From Candidatus Brevefilum sp. (lineage in GTDB: Bacteria > Chloroflexota > Anaerolineae > Anaerolineales > Anaerolineaceae), in the NCBI GenBank assembly GCA_029210815.1, contig JARGGB010000014.1, positions 1-51,672 on the forward strand: DNA of 51,672 nt, written 5' to 3'. Both the position numbers and the translations under genes were made by a program. Under the pieces are notes generated by a model that saw nothing but the letters and a program-made list of their open reading frames with translations, did no database searches and was not told the DNA's origin. Numbering within the stretch: the first letter of the stretch is position 1; every line of letters begins with the position of its first letter. This document shows positions 43,522 to 51,405 of the stretch, in pieces.

Positions 43522-44811
43522 ATGTCATCAGAATTGGAAAACACCATCCGCAGTCGCTATGCACACTCGGTCTCAGACCATTCCCGTGATCTGGCAACCC
43601 TCCAGAAGCAGTTTCTAGCAATCCGAAAGATGGACTTACAGCGAATCTCGCATAGCCTTTCGAGATTAATTAGTGCGGTTGAGCCAGCGACTCAACCGGA
43701 TGATCTGGTCCCCTTATTCTCGAGGGAGTGGTTAGAGAATTTTGCGACAGGCGACATCGTCCAAAGTCTGGGGCCGCACTACGCCGTCTATCAGGGTCGT
43801 AGATGCCCTCGCATTCCAAACGGCGACTTTCTGTTGATTTCGCGTATACGTACCATTCAAGGGACCCAAAATCAATTCAATGGCCCCATCAGCATTACCG
43901 CTGAATTTGACGTCCCACCCGATGCCTGGTTCCTGGAAGATGGATTCAGTGGAGATTGTCCGCTATCGATCCTCATGGAAATAGCGCTTCAACCCTGCGG
44001 TGTTTTATCAGCCTGGCTCGGAACCTCACTGCGCTTTCCTGCTGAAAACTATTACTTCAGAAATCTGAACGGCACACTCCAACGCACTAAAACGGTTGAT
44101 CTGCGCGGAAAAACGGTCCTGACCCGGGCAAAGCTGACCAAGACCACCTTCAATGGACGGATCATCCTCCAGTATTTTCATTTTGAAACATTCTGCGAGA
44201 ATGAGATGATCTTGACAGGTACTTCGTCCTTTGGCTATTTCCCCGCCGAAATGATGGCCGCTCAAATGGGTTTGGAAGGCGGCGCGCCCTCTGAGCCGTG
44301 GGGAAGGAAGGCAGCAAATACCTCTAAACTGGTTCAAATCCTGCCCAATAATTCACATCTTTTTCCAAATCAGCCCACCGGTAAATTGCGGATGATTGAT
44401 GAGGTCTGGATTTCCCGCGGCGGCGGGAAGCATAACCGCGGATATAGCATAGCGTCCCGCCGAAACGCTCCCGAGGATTGGTTTTATGCCAATCATTTCT
44501 TTCAGGACCCTGTCATGCCAGGCTCATTGGGGCTGGAAGGTTTCCTCCAGGCTTTCAAGGCTTTGATCCATGCGTTGACTGGGTCAGAAAAGCCGATCAT
44601 TGGGATGCCCGGGCTGGTTCTTGAATGGAAATATCGCGGCCAGGTCCTGCCCTCCCATGAAAAAATGTGGGTCGAGGTTCATCTAAAAGATCGGCAGTCA
44701 ACACCAGGTGGGCCTGTTTTCACCGCGGACGGGGGGCTCTGGGCGGACGATATTCGAATTTACGAGATAAAAAACCTGGTTCTTCAACAGATTGAAGGAA
44801 ATTGCTTATGA
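43522..44811 (+). CDS. FabA-like double-hotdog dehydratase (C-terminal part of PfaC)
   Basis: 429 residues. Residues about 60-230 form a first hotdog (FATGDIVQSLGPHYAVYQGR, PDAWFLEDGFSGDCP, ILMEIALQPCG). Residues about 270-420 form a second with ANHFFQDPVMPGSLGLEGF, the FabA-type His and active-site region. This tandem matches the DH-DH end of PfaC, which dehydrates and can isomerise to cis double bonds. The KS and chain-length-factor domains that precede it in PfaC are absent here and elsewhere in the operon. GAGGAG precedes the ATG. It overlaps the next gene by ATGA. Confidence 0.88.
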   Translation: MSSELENTIRSRYAHSVSDHSRDLATLQKQFLAIRKMDLQRISHSLSRLISAVEPATQPDDLVPLFSREWLENFATGDIVQSLGPHYAVYQGRRCPRIPNGDFLLISRIRTIQGTQNQFNGPISITAEFDVPPDAWFLEDGFSGDCPLSILMEIALQPCGVLSAWLGTSLRFPAENYYFRNLNGTLQRTKTVDLRGKTVLTRAKLTKTTFNGRIILQYFHFETFCENEMILTGTSSFGYFPAEMMAAQMGLEGGAPSEPWGRKAANTSKLVQILPNNSHLFPNQPTGKLRMIDEVWISRGGGKHNRGYSIASRRNAPEDWFYANHFFQDPVMPGSLGLEGFLQAFKALIHALTGSEKPIIGMPGLVLEWKYRGQVLPSHEKMWVEVHLKDRQSTPGGPVFTADGGLWADDIRIYEIKNLVLQQIEGNCL

Positions 44812-46385
44812 CAACCACACACTTGACCCCCACCATCCTAGCGGACTCGCCTGAAAACCGAGATATCCTCACAGCGATCAACAAGCCCTTTTGGATTTCT
44901 TGGGATAAGGCGACCCGTAGGGTGCAGTTATCTCAGGGACAATCTGATCGGTTCGTTGATAAACATGACCGCCAGATTCCCGGCATCGCCATTGAACAAT
45001 TAGGCACTGCCAGTTTCCGTGAGACATACGGTATGCGCTGTGCCTTTTATGCTGGTGCCATGGCGAACGAGATTGCTTCCACAGACATGGTGATTGCCCT
45101 GGGGAAAGCGGGCTTGATGGGATCATTTGGTGCAGCTGGCTTGACCATCAGCCGTCTGGAAAAGGCAATCGAAGAAATTCAAACGGCGCTTCCGCAGGGT
45201 CCTTACGCCTTCAATCTAATTCACAGTCCTTACGAAGCAGGCCTGGAAGAACAGGTGGTGGAGCGCTATCTCCGCAAAAAGATCGACGTTGTAGAGGCAT
45301 CGGCCTTCCTGAAATTAACCCCTTCCATCGTCCATTATCGAGCTACGGGCTTACATGCCAGCCCAACTGGCGAGGTGGCGATCACGAATCGGGTGATTGC
45401 CAAGCTGTCCCGAACGGAGGTCGCCGAGCAATTCCTTCAGCCTGCTCCCGCCAGTATTCTGGAAAAACTCTGCGAGGAGGGGAAAATTACCCGGGAGCAG
45501 GTGGTGTTGGCCGGACGGGTGCCCATGGCTGATGATATCACGGTGGAGGCAGATTCCGGTGGGCATACCGATAATCGCCCTCTGAATTGCCTGATGCCAA
45601 CCATGCTGGCATTGCGCGACCGGATGCAAGAAAAATATGATTATACGGTGCCGGTGCGGATTGGCGCGGGGGGTGGCATTTCAACCCCGACAGCCGTGCT
45701 GGGAGCGTTCATGATGGGGGCTGCCTATGTGGTCACCGGCTCGATCAATCAAGCCTGTGTCGAGTCCGGGGCATCCCCGCACACCAAACGCCTGTTGGGG
45801 GAGGCGGGAATGGCGGATGTCACCATGGCGCCCTCTGCAGACATGTTTGAAATGGGCGTCAAAGTCCAGGTTTTAAAACGGGGCACACTGTTTCCCATGC
45901 GGGCGCTCAAGCTCTATGAGATTTATACCCGCTATGACTCCATTGACGCTATCCCCTCGGAGGAACGCCAGAAACTTGAAATACAGATATTCCAAAGGGA
46001 GTTGGAGTCCGTCTGGCAGGAGACTGTCAGGTTCTTTGAGGTTCGTGATCCGATGCAAATTGAGCGGGCTGAGGCCAATCCCAAGAGAAAAATGGCATTG
46101 ATCTTCCGCTGGTATCTGGGGCTTTCTTCAAGGTGGTCCAACATCGGCGAACCCAATCGGGAGATGGATTATCAGATCTGGTGCGGCCCTGCGATGGGTA
46201 GTTTCAACGACTGGACGGACGGGACTTATCTGGCCGAACCAGACAACCGGCGGATTGTGGACGTGACCCTGCATTTGTTTGCCGGCGCAGTCTATCTGTA
46301 CCGGATCCAGCTGCTGAAGCTGCTCGGCGTTCAGGTCCCTGTGGGCTTGTCAGGTTATACGCCGCAGTCAGCCCTGGAGGCTTGA
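44808..46385 (+). CDS. PfaD-like FMN enoyl reductase
   Basis: 525 residues from the ATG at 44808, with GAAGGA about 9 bases upstream. It is a TIM-barrel of the nitronate monooxygenase/2-nitropropane dioxygenase type. Features are YGMRCAFYAGAMANEIAST, the PfaD-specific DITVEADSGGHTDNRP, VRIGAGGGISTP for FMN phosphate binding, and a C-terminal extension (MALIFRWYLGLSSRWSNIGE, YQIWCGPAMGSFNDW) found in PfaD but not in short relatives. It reduces enoyl intermediates on the synthase using FMN and NAD(P)H, acting in trans. Confidence 0.93.
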   Translation: MTTTHLTPTILADSPENRDILTAINKPFWISWDKATRRVQLSQGQSDRFVDKHDRQIPGIAIEQLGTASFRETYGMRCAFYAGAMANEIASTDMVIALGKAGLMGSFGAAGLTISRLEKAIEEIQTALPQGPYAFNLIHSPYEAGLEEQVVERYLRKKIDVVEASAFLKLTPSIVHYRATGLHASPTGEVAITNRVIAKLSRTEVAEQFLQPAPASILEKLCEEGKITREQVVLAGRVPMADDITVEADSGGHTDNRPLNCLMPTMLALRDRMQEKYDYTVPVRIGAGGGISTPTAVLGAFMMGAAYVVTGSINQACVESGASPHTKRLLGEAGMADVTMAPSADMFEMGVKVQVLKRGTLFPMRALKLYEIYTRYDSIDAIPSEERQKLEIQIFQRELESVWQETVRFFEVRDPMQIERAEANPKRKMALIFRWYLGLSSRWSNIGEPNREMDYQIWCGPAMGSFNDWTDGTYLAEPDNRRIVDVTLHLFAGAVYLYRIQLLKLLGVQVPVGLSGYTPQSALEA

Positions 46386-46386
46386 C

Positions 46387-47142
46387 ATGCGTTTGGTGCC
46401 CTGGCAGGAACTCAATCGCTGGTGTTTGCCAACCTTCGGGAGTCCTCTGATTGTCTCAGCACAGCTGGAAGGAAAAACTGGCGCGCAGTTTTTTGGCTTA
46501 CTATCAGAGAATGAAAAAGCACGCGTTTCACGGTTGAAGAATCGGGCGGTAGCTGAACGATGGGTGATCACCCATGGGATCCTGCGACTTGTTCTGGGTC
46601 AGATTCTCCAGATGGCACCACAGAGGCTCAAGTTTGGGGAAAACCGGTATCAAAAACCGTTCCTGTCGTGCCCAGCAGATTCTAACCTTTCTTTTAATCT
46701 TTCACATTCCGAAGAATTTCTTTTGATTGCACTTACCAAAGGCAGGCGAATTGGAATTGACGTGGAGAGATTGTCACCTGACAGGGATTTTGCAGCCATT
46801 GCCCCACTCGTTTTTTCTCCTGAAGAGCAAGCCCTCCTATCCTGTTCAAGTGATCCCCGCCTAGATTTCTATACGCTCTGGACGGCCAAAGAAGCCATTC
46901 TCAAGGCAACCGGGCGAGGCTTTTCATTCCCGCCTCGCCAGGTGCAGTTAACAATAAAAGATACCGCTCTTACAATTGTAAATCTACCGGTCGAATTGTC
47001 CAAAGATGGCGCCTGTGCCCTCACACCCTTCCAACCAGAAACAGGCTATGCGGCTGCGGTCGCCATCCTGAATGAACCGTCCGGTGACTTGCAAACTGTG
47101 GGGATAGCCGCTCCCCATCTGAGCAGAGCGCTGGTTTATTAA
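46387..47142 (+). CDS. Sfp-type 4'-phosphopantetheinyl transferase (PfaE-like)
   Basis: 251 residues. The magnesium/CoA motif GIDVER has D125 and E127, and WTAKEAILKATGRG has K168 and E169. It loads the phosphopantetheine arm onto the two ACPs, without which the synthase is inactive. It starts 1 base after the PfaD stop, so it is part of the operon. In classical pfa clusters the equivalent enzyme is PfaE. Confidence 0.92.
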   Translation: MRLVPWQELNRWCLPTFGSPLIVSAQLEGKTGAQFFGLLSENEKARVSRLKNRAVAERWVITHGILRLVLGQILQMAPQRLKFGENRYQKPFLSCPADSNLSFNLSHSEEFLLIALTKGRRIGIDVERLSPDRDFAAIAPLVFSPEEQALLSCSSDPRLDFYTLWTAKEAILKATGRGFSFPPRQVQLTIKDTALTIVNLPVELSKDGACALTPFQPETGYAAAVAILNEPSGDLQTVGIAAPHLSRALVY

Positions 47143-47162
47143 GTGAAAGCCATAGTGATACG

Positions 47163-48710
47163 ATGAATGAGAATCAAGAAGATCAATACCTGCAAATTCA
47201 GAACGCCGCCAGATTGGGCGGGGGTCAGGGGCGGATTGACAAACAACATGCCGCCGGGAAATTAACCGCCCGGGAACGCATTGGTAAATTATTGGATCCG
47301 GGCACCTTTATCGAGACCGGGCTGTATGTCTCCCATCGGTCAAGTGGTTTTGGCATGGAAGATAAGCGGTATGCAACGGATGGTGTGATTACGGGGTGGG
47401 GGAAGATCAATGGTCATCGGGTATATGTTTTTGCGCAGGACTTTACCATCCTGGGAGGCTCCCTGGGAGAAGCGCATGGTCGGAAGATCGCCCAACTGAT
47501 GGACCTGGCTTATCAGAACGGCGCGCCGCTGATCGGAATCAACGACTCCGGCGGGGCACGCATCCAGGAGGGGGTTGATTCTCTGGCTGCTTATGGAGAG
47601 ATATTTTATCGCAATACCCGCGCCTCCGGCGTAACCCCCCAAATCTCCCTGATCATGGGACCCTGCGCAGGGGGAGCCGTCTATTCCCCGGGCATCACGG
47701 ACTTTGTGTTTATGCTTGACCAGAATGCCTTTATGTTTATCACCGGCCCGGAGGTCATCAAAGCGGTCACCCATGAAGAGGTCACCTTTGAGACCCTGGG
47801 GGGTGCAGTGATGCACAGTGAAAAGAGCGGCGTGGCCCATTTCACCGCGCCGGATGAGGAAGCCCTATTCAACCAGCTGCGTTGGCTGCTGTCTTACCTG
47901 CCCCCCAATAATCTCACACCCCCGCCCGTCATCCCCGCCACAGACGATCCTCAACGGTTGACGCCAGAGTTGAAAACGATCGTTCCTGATGAACAGAATC
48001 AGCCCTATGACATGCACGGCGTGATCGAAGTTCTTGTTGACGACGGTGAGTTTTTAGAAGTGCAGCCCGGTTACGCCCAAAATATCCTCGTCGGATTTGG
48101 CCGGTTGGATGGGCACCCGGTTGGCTGGATCGCCAATCAGCCGGGCTTCCTCGCCGGGGTTTTGGATATCGATGCTGCCGATAAAAGCGCCCGGTTTATC
48201 CGCTTTTGTGATGCCTTTCATATCCCGCTGGTCACGCTGGTGGATACCCCCGGTTTCCTGCCAGGCAGCGACCAGGAACATGATGGCATAATTCGCCACG
48301 GCGCCAAGTTGATCTATGCTTATGCGGAGGCGACGGTGCCCAAGCTGGCGATTATCCTGCGGAAAGCCTACGGTGGCGCCTATATTGTCATGTCTTCCAA
48401 ACACCTGAGGAGTGATTACAACCTGGCCTGGCCGCAGGCTGAAATTGCCGTGATGGGGCCAGAAGGCGCTGTAAAAATAATCTTCCGCAATGAGATCAAG
48501 ACAGCTGAAGACCCGGGTGCTGCTGCCCAAGAACGTGCGCGTCAATATCGTGAAGAGTTCGCCAATCCGTATTTGGCAGCATCCCGCGGCTATGTGGATG
48601 ATATCATCCTCCCGCGCGAGAGCCGCCTTCGTCTGATAGCAGCTCTGGAAAGCCTGCTGGATAAACGCCAGAACACGCCACCTCGAAAACACGGCAACAT
48701 CCCATTGTGA
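47163..48710 (+). CDS. Acyl-CoA carboxylase carboxyltransferase subunit (AccD/PccB/MmdA type)
   Basis: 515 residues with both lobes of the carboxyltransferase fold: N-lobe NDSGGARIQEGVDSL and GPCAGGAVYSPGITDF, C-lobe RKAYGGAYIVMSSKHL and DYNLAWPQAEIAVMG. It moves a carboxyl group from biotin to acyl-CoA. The Asp before YNLAW lies in the region that separates propionyl- from acetyl-CoA preference in actinobacterial enzymes, so propionyl-CoA is possible. The malonyl-type AT in the operon suggests acetyl-CoA instead. Substrate unresolved. It begins 20 bases after the PPTase gene, with a weak ribosome site. No decarboxylase membrane subunit is nearby. Confidence 0.9.
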   Translation: MNENQEDQYLQIQNAARLGGGQGRIDKQHAAGKLTARERIGKLLDPGTFIETGLYVSHRSSGFGMEDKRYATDGVITGWGKINGHRVYVFAQDFTILGGSLGEAHGRKIAQLMDLAYQNGAPLIGINDSGGARIQEGVDSLAAYGEIFYRNTRASGVTPQISLIMGPCAGGAVYSPGITDFVFMLDQNAFMFITGPEVIKAVTHEEVTFETLGGAVMHSEKSGVAHFTAPDEEALFNQLRWLLSYLPPNNLTPPPVIPATDDPQRLTPELKTIVPDEQNQPYDMHGVIEVLVDDGEFLEVQPGYAQNILVGFGRLDGHPVGWIANQPGFLAGVLDIDAADKSARFIRFCDAFHIPLVTLVDTPGFLPGSDQEHDGIIRHGAKLIYAYAEATVPKLAIILRKAYGGAYIVMSSKHLRSDYNLAWPQAEIAVMGPEGAVKIIFRNEIKTAEDPGAAAQERARQYREEFANPYLAASRGYVDDIILPRESRLRLIAALESLLDKRQNTPPRKHGNIPL

Positions 48711-48717
48711 GGACACT

Positions 48718-50208
48718 ATGAAAATTTTAGTTGCCAACCGCGGAGAAATCGCCTTAAGAATTTTGCGTTCCTGTCGCGAGCTGGGTTTTCCCAGCGTGGC
48801 AGTTTATTCGGCAGCGGATCAGGACTCCCTGCCTGCGAGGTATGCTGATGAAGCGGTCTCGATTGGTGGTACGCCCGCCCGGGAAAGTTATTTGAACACG
48901 GGTCACGTCCTCAAAGCAGCTATTGAATCTGGCGCTGAGGCCGTCCACCCGGGCTATGGGTTTCTTTCGGAAAACGCAGATTTCGCTCAGGCGGTGGAAG
49001 ATGCCGGTCTGATCTTCATCGGCCCCAGCCCTGAAACGCTGGCGCTCACCGGCGATAAACTGGCTGCCCGCCGCATCGCACGCCAGGCCGGGTTGCCGGT
49101 TCTTCCCGGACCGGATCAAGCCATTTTGGAAACGGTGACAGATGCACAGCTGGCTAAAGTCAATTACCCGGTCTTGATCAAAGCCGTCTCTGGCGGAGGG
49201 GGGCGGGGCATTCGGTTGGCTAATAATCTGACGGAGCTGGAAGAAATGATCCTGGCTGCCCGGCAGGAAGCCAAGGCAGCCTTTGGGGATGACTCGGTCT
49301 ATTTCGAACCCCTAGTCCAACAGGCTCGGCATGTCGAGATTCAAATCCTGGGTGATGGGCATGGCAGGATCCTCGCGCTGGGGGAGCGTGAATGCTCCAT
49401 CCAGCGCCGTCACCAGAAACTGATCGAGGAATCCCCTGCCCCCAGCCTGAGTCCCACCATGCGCCAGAATCTGTACCAGGCTGCCCTCACCCTGGGAAAA
49501 ACGCTGAACTACCGCAGTCTGGGCACGGTGGAATTTCTCCTCAATGAAACGGGCGGCTTCTATTTTATCGAGGTCAACCCTCGCATCCAGGTGGAACACC
49601 CGGTAACCGAGATGGTCACCGGGGTTGATCTGGTCAGCGCCCAGCTTCGCCTGGCAGCCGGACAACCTTTTAAATATGCTCAGAAGGATATTCATCCCCG
49701 TGGTTCTGCCATCGAAGCCAGGGTTCTTGCGGAAGACCCTGAAAACGGGTTTCTCCCGGCAACCGGAGAAATCACATATTTGAAAGAACCGGGCGGGCCA
49801 GGCGTGCGAGTTGATTCTGCGCTTTATGTTGGGCAAGAGATCACCGCCGATTATGATTCCCTGATTGCTAAAGTCATTGTATGGGCCGAAGAACGCCAGA
49901 CCACCATTCAAAGGCTTCAACGCGCACTAAATGAATTTCAGATTGGCGGCATCCCCACTGATATCGAGCTGTTGCTTCAAATCATTGATTCAGAGCACTT
50001 CAACCAGGGCAGCGCAAACACCACTTATCTGGAAACCTTTCAATTCGTGCCAAATGGGAATGAAGAAACCCTGAAAGAAGATATGGCGCTGGCAGCTGCC
50101 TTGTTGGCACATCAAAGCCTGGCACACCCGCAGATAGCCCAATCACACAACATCGCAAGCGGATGGCAGTCTCAAGCCTGGAAAGAACAGATGCGTTACA
50201 ATTTTTAG
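48718..50208 (+). CDS. Biotin carboxylase subunit of acyl-CoA carboxylase
   Basis: 496 residues. It starts MKILVANRGEIALRIL, and the ATP-grasp glycine loop is VSGGGGRGIRL near 160-170. EVNPRIQVEHPVTEMVTG is near 285-302, and YDSLIAKV is in the C-terminal part. It carboxylates biotin with ATP and bicarbonate. It has no attached biotin carrier; that is the next gene. GAGG precedes the ATG, 7 bases after the carboxyltransferase stop. Confidence 0.94.
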   Translation: MKILVANRGEIALRILRSCRELGFPSVAVYSAADQDSLPARYADEAVSIGGTPARESYLNTGHVLKAAIESGAEAVHPGYGFLSENADFAQAVEDAGLIFIGPSPETLALTGDKLAARRIARQAGLPVLPGPDQAILETVTDAQLAKVNYPVLIKAVSGGGGRGIRLANNLTELEEMILAARQEAKAAFGDDSVYFEPLVQQARHVEIQILGDGHGRILALGERECSIQRRHQKLIEESPAPSLSPTMRQNLYQAALTLGKTLNYRSLGTVEFLLNETGGFYFIEVNPRIQVEHPVTEMVTGVDLVSAQLRLAAGQPFKYAQKDIHPRGSAIEARVLAEDPENGFLPATGEITYLKEPGGPGVRVDSALYVGQEITADYDSLIAKVIVWAEERQTTIQRLQRALNEFQIGGIPTDIELLLQIIDSEHFNQGSANTTYLETFQFVPNGNEETLKEDMALAAALLAHQSLAHPQIAQSHNIASGWQSQAWKEQMRYNF

Positions 50209-50229
50209 AACCTATCCTGGGAGATCACG

Positions 50230-50715
50230 ATGACCCTTTATACGGTGTCCGTTGGCACAAAAAAATACCAGGTAGCTGTTTCAGATCAAGCCGTTGAGAT
50301 CAATGGCCAATCAACACACGCGGCGCTTGTAAAGGTCGATGGCCAGGGACTGTATCAGCTTGACAAGGATAACCAGAAACAAGATATCCTGATCCAGGCG
50401 CTGGGTAAGGGCCAATACTCCTTAAATGTTGCTGGCAGACAAAGTATTGTCAGCGTTGAAAAAACCAGCAGTCAATCACAGCGGAAAGTGAATAAGCATG
50501 TCGAGGGGGATATCAAAGCGCCAATTTCAGGTGTAGTGGTCAAAGTAAATGTGGTGGTGGGGGATCGGGTTAGCACAGAGGATGTCGTACTGGTATTAGA
50601 ATCGATGAAAATGCAGATGCTGATCCGAGCTCCTTTGGATGGTATAGTGACCGCTGTTCATGTGACCTCTGGCACTCAGCTTGCTAAGGGCGACTCAATA
50701 GTGACAATTGAATAG
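50230..50715 (+). CDS. Biotin carboxyl carrier protein
   Basis: 161 residues. A variable N-terminal half is followed by a biotinyl domain (about 90-161) with LVLESMKMQM; K127 is the biotinylated lysine. The variable half resembles the C-terminal region of propionyl-CoA carboxylase alpha chains and of decarboxylase gamma subunits. It is the last gene of the operon, 21 bases after biotin carboxylase. No BirA biotin ligase gene is in the window. Confidence 0.92.
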   Translation: MTLYTVSVGTKKYQVAVSDQAVEINGQSTHAALVKVDGQGLYQLDKDNQKQDILIQALGKGQYSLNVAGRQSIVSVEKTSSQSQRKVNKHVEGDIKAPISGVVVKVNVVVGDRVSTEDVVLVLESMKMQMLIRAPLDGIVTAVHVTSGTQLAKGDSIVTIE

Positions 50716-51056
50716 GAAGATATTTGGAGCAATGGGTTCCCCAAATAGTGCAGAATCACATCGCCCAAATTTAGATTTTTCTGTAAAAAGACCCTATTTC
50801 GATCATAATTAAATTGCTTGGGTCGAAGGAGCTTAAGAAAACGGCCACAGAAATGCAGAAAAGATTATTTATGCGAAAAAGCCAATTGTGTTTCCCGAGA
50901 AAAACGCATGTTGTCGGGCGGGGTGAGCCGAAACCAACCTTGCCCTAAGCTCATTGTAATAATTTTTGCCGGTTACCCTTAGGCGCTAGCCTGGGTAGAT
51001 ACCGTGCGGGATCAGACGTTTTACGTTCGGACCAGAACCGTTCTTATTACTGATGG
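50716..51056 (+). other. Intergenic region with several hairpins, possible structured RNA
   Basis: No credible gene. Stems include ATTTGG/CCAAAT (50722-50746), CCCGA/TCGGG (50894-50918), GGGC/GCCC enclosing GG/CC pairs (50916-50945), ACCC-AGGC/GCCT-GGGT (50975-50996) and GTTC/GAAC near 51025-51038. The GC-rich, structured part from about 50890 runs straight into the terminator at 51057, as a small RNA or long 3' UTR would. I could not match it to RNase P, tmRNA, 6S or a known riboswitch. Confidence 0.35.
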
Positions 51057-51089
51057 GCGTCAATCCAGCTCACACATGACGCTTTTTTT
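51057..51089 (+). terminator. Rho-independent terminator downstream of the lipid-synthase operon
   Basis: GCGTCA (51057-51062) pairs with TGACGC (51077-51082) across a 14-base loop, followed by seven T (51083-51089). It lies 342 bases after the biotin carrier stop. Confidence 0.75.
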
Positions 51090-51115
51090 CTGGTAGAATA
51101 AAGAAGCAAAACCTT

Positions 51116-51163
51116 GAAAATTTCTATCCCCGCCGCAAGGGGACAGGGTATTACGAAATTTTC
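51116..51163. repeat. Nested inverted repeat
   Basis: GAAAATTTC (51116-51124) and GAAATTTTC (51155-51163) are exact complements. Between them CCCC and GGGG form an inner stem. With the next palindrome it looks like palindromic mobile-element debris before the IS. Confidence 0.6.
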
Positions 51164-51196
51164 TCCTCCGGATCAGGTTTTGCCTTATACATGGAA

Positions 51197-51217
51197 CCCA
51201 CGCAGCAAGCTGCGGGG
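51197..51217. repeat. Palindromic CGCAGC-AA-GCTGCG element
   Basis: CGCAGC (51201-51206), AA, GCTGCG (51209-51214), extended by CCC on the left and GGG on the right with one bulged A. It has the form of a dispersed REP-like palindrome. Confidence 0.6.
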
Positions 51218-51405
51218 TATTCTGCTTCTCAGAATAAATACAGTTTATTGTGTTTTTCCTTTTTTATTTTCCTTTGAATTTATGAGTCTACTGAAAAAAC
51301 GACTGGACAAATTTTATCCTAATTATCGATTCGCGAAAAATTGAAGTTTCACCTATAATTATAACCAGGACAGTTCAAAAGAGCGGCGAATCAAGGAAGC
51401 AGAAA

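Noticed and set aside
50860-51089. RNase P RNA, tmRNA or a known riboswitch
   Set aside because: A CCACAGAAA stretch recalls RNase P, but the conserved GAGGAAAGTCC core is missing, and no tmRNA-like ends or riboswitch core were found.
51114-51344. 76-codon open frame starting with TTG between the terminator and the IS
   Set aside because: It runs through the nested inverted repeats, has no ribosome site and no recognisable protein features.
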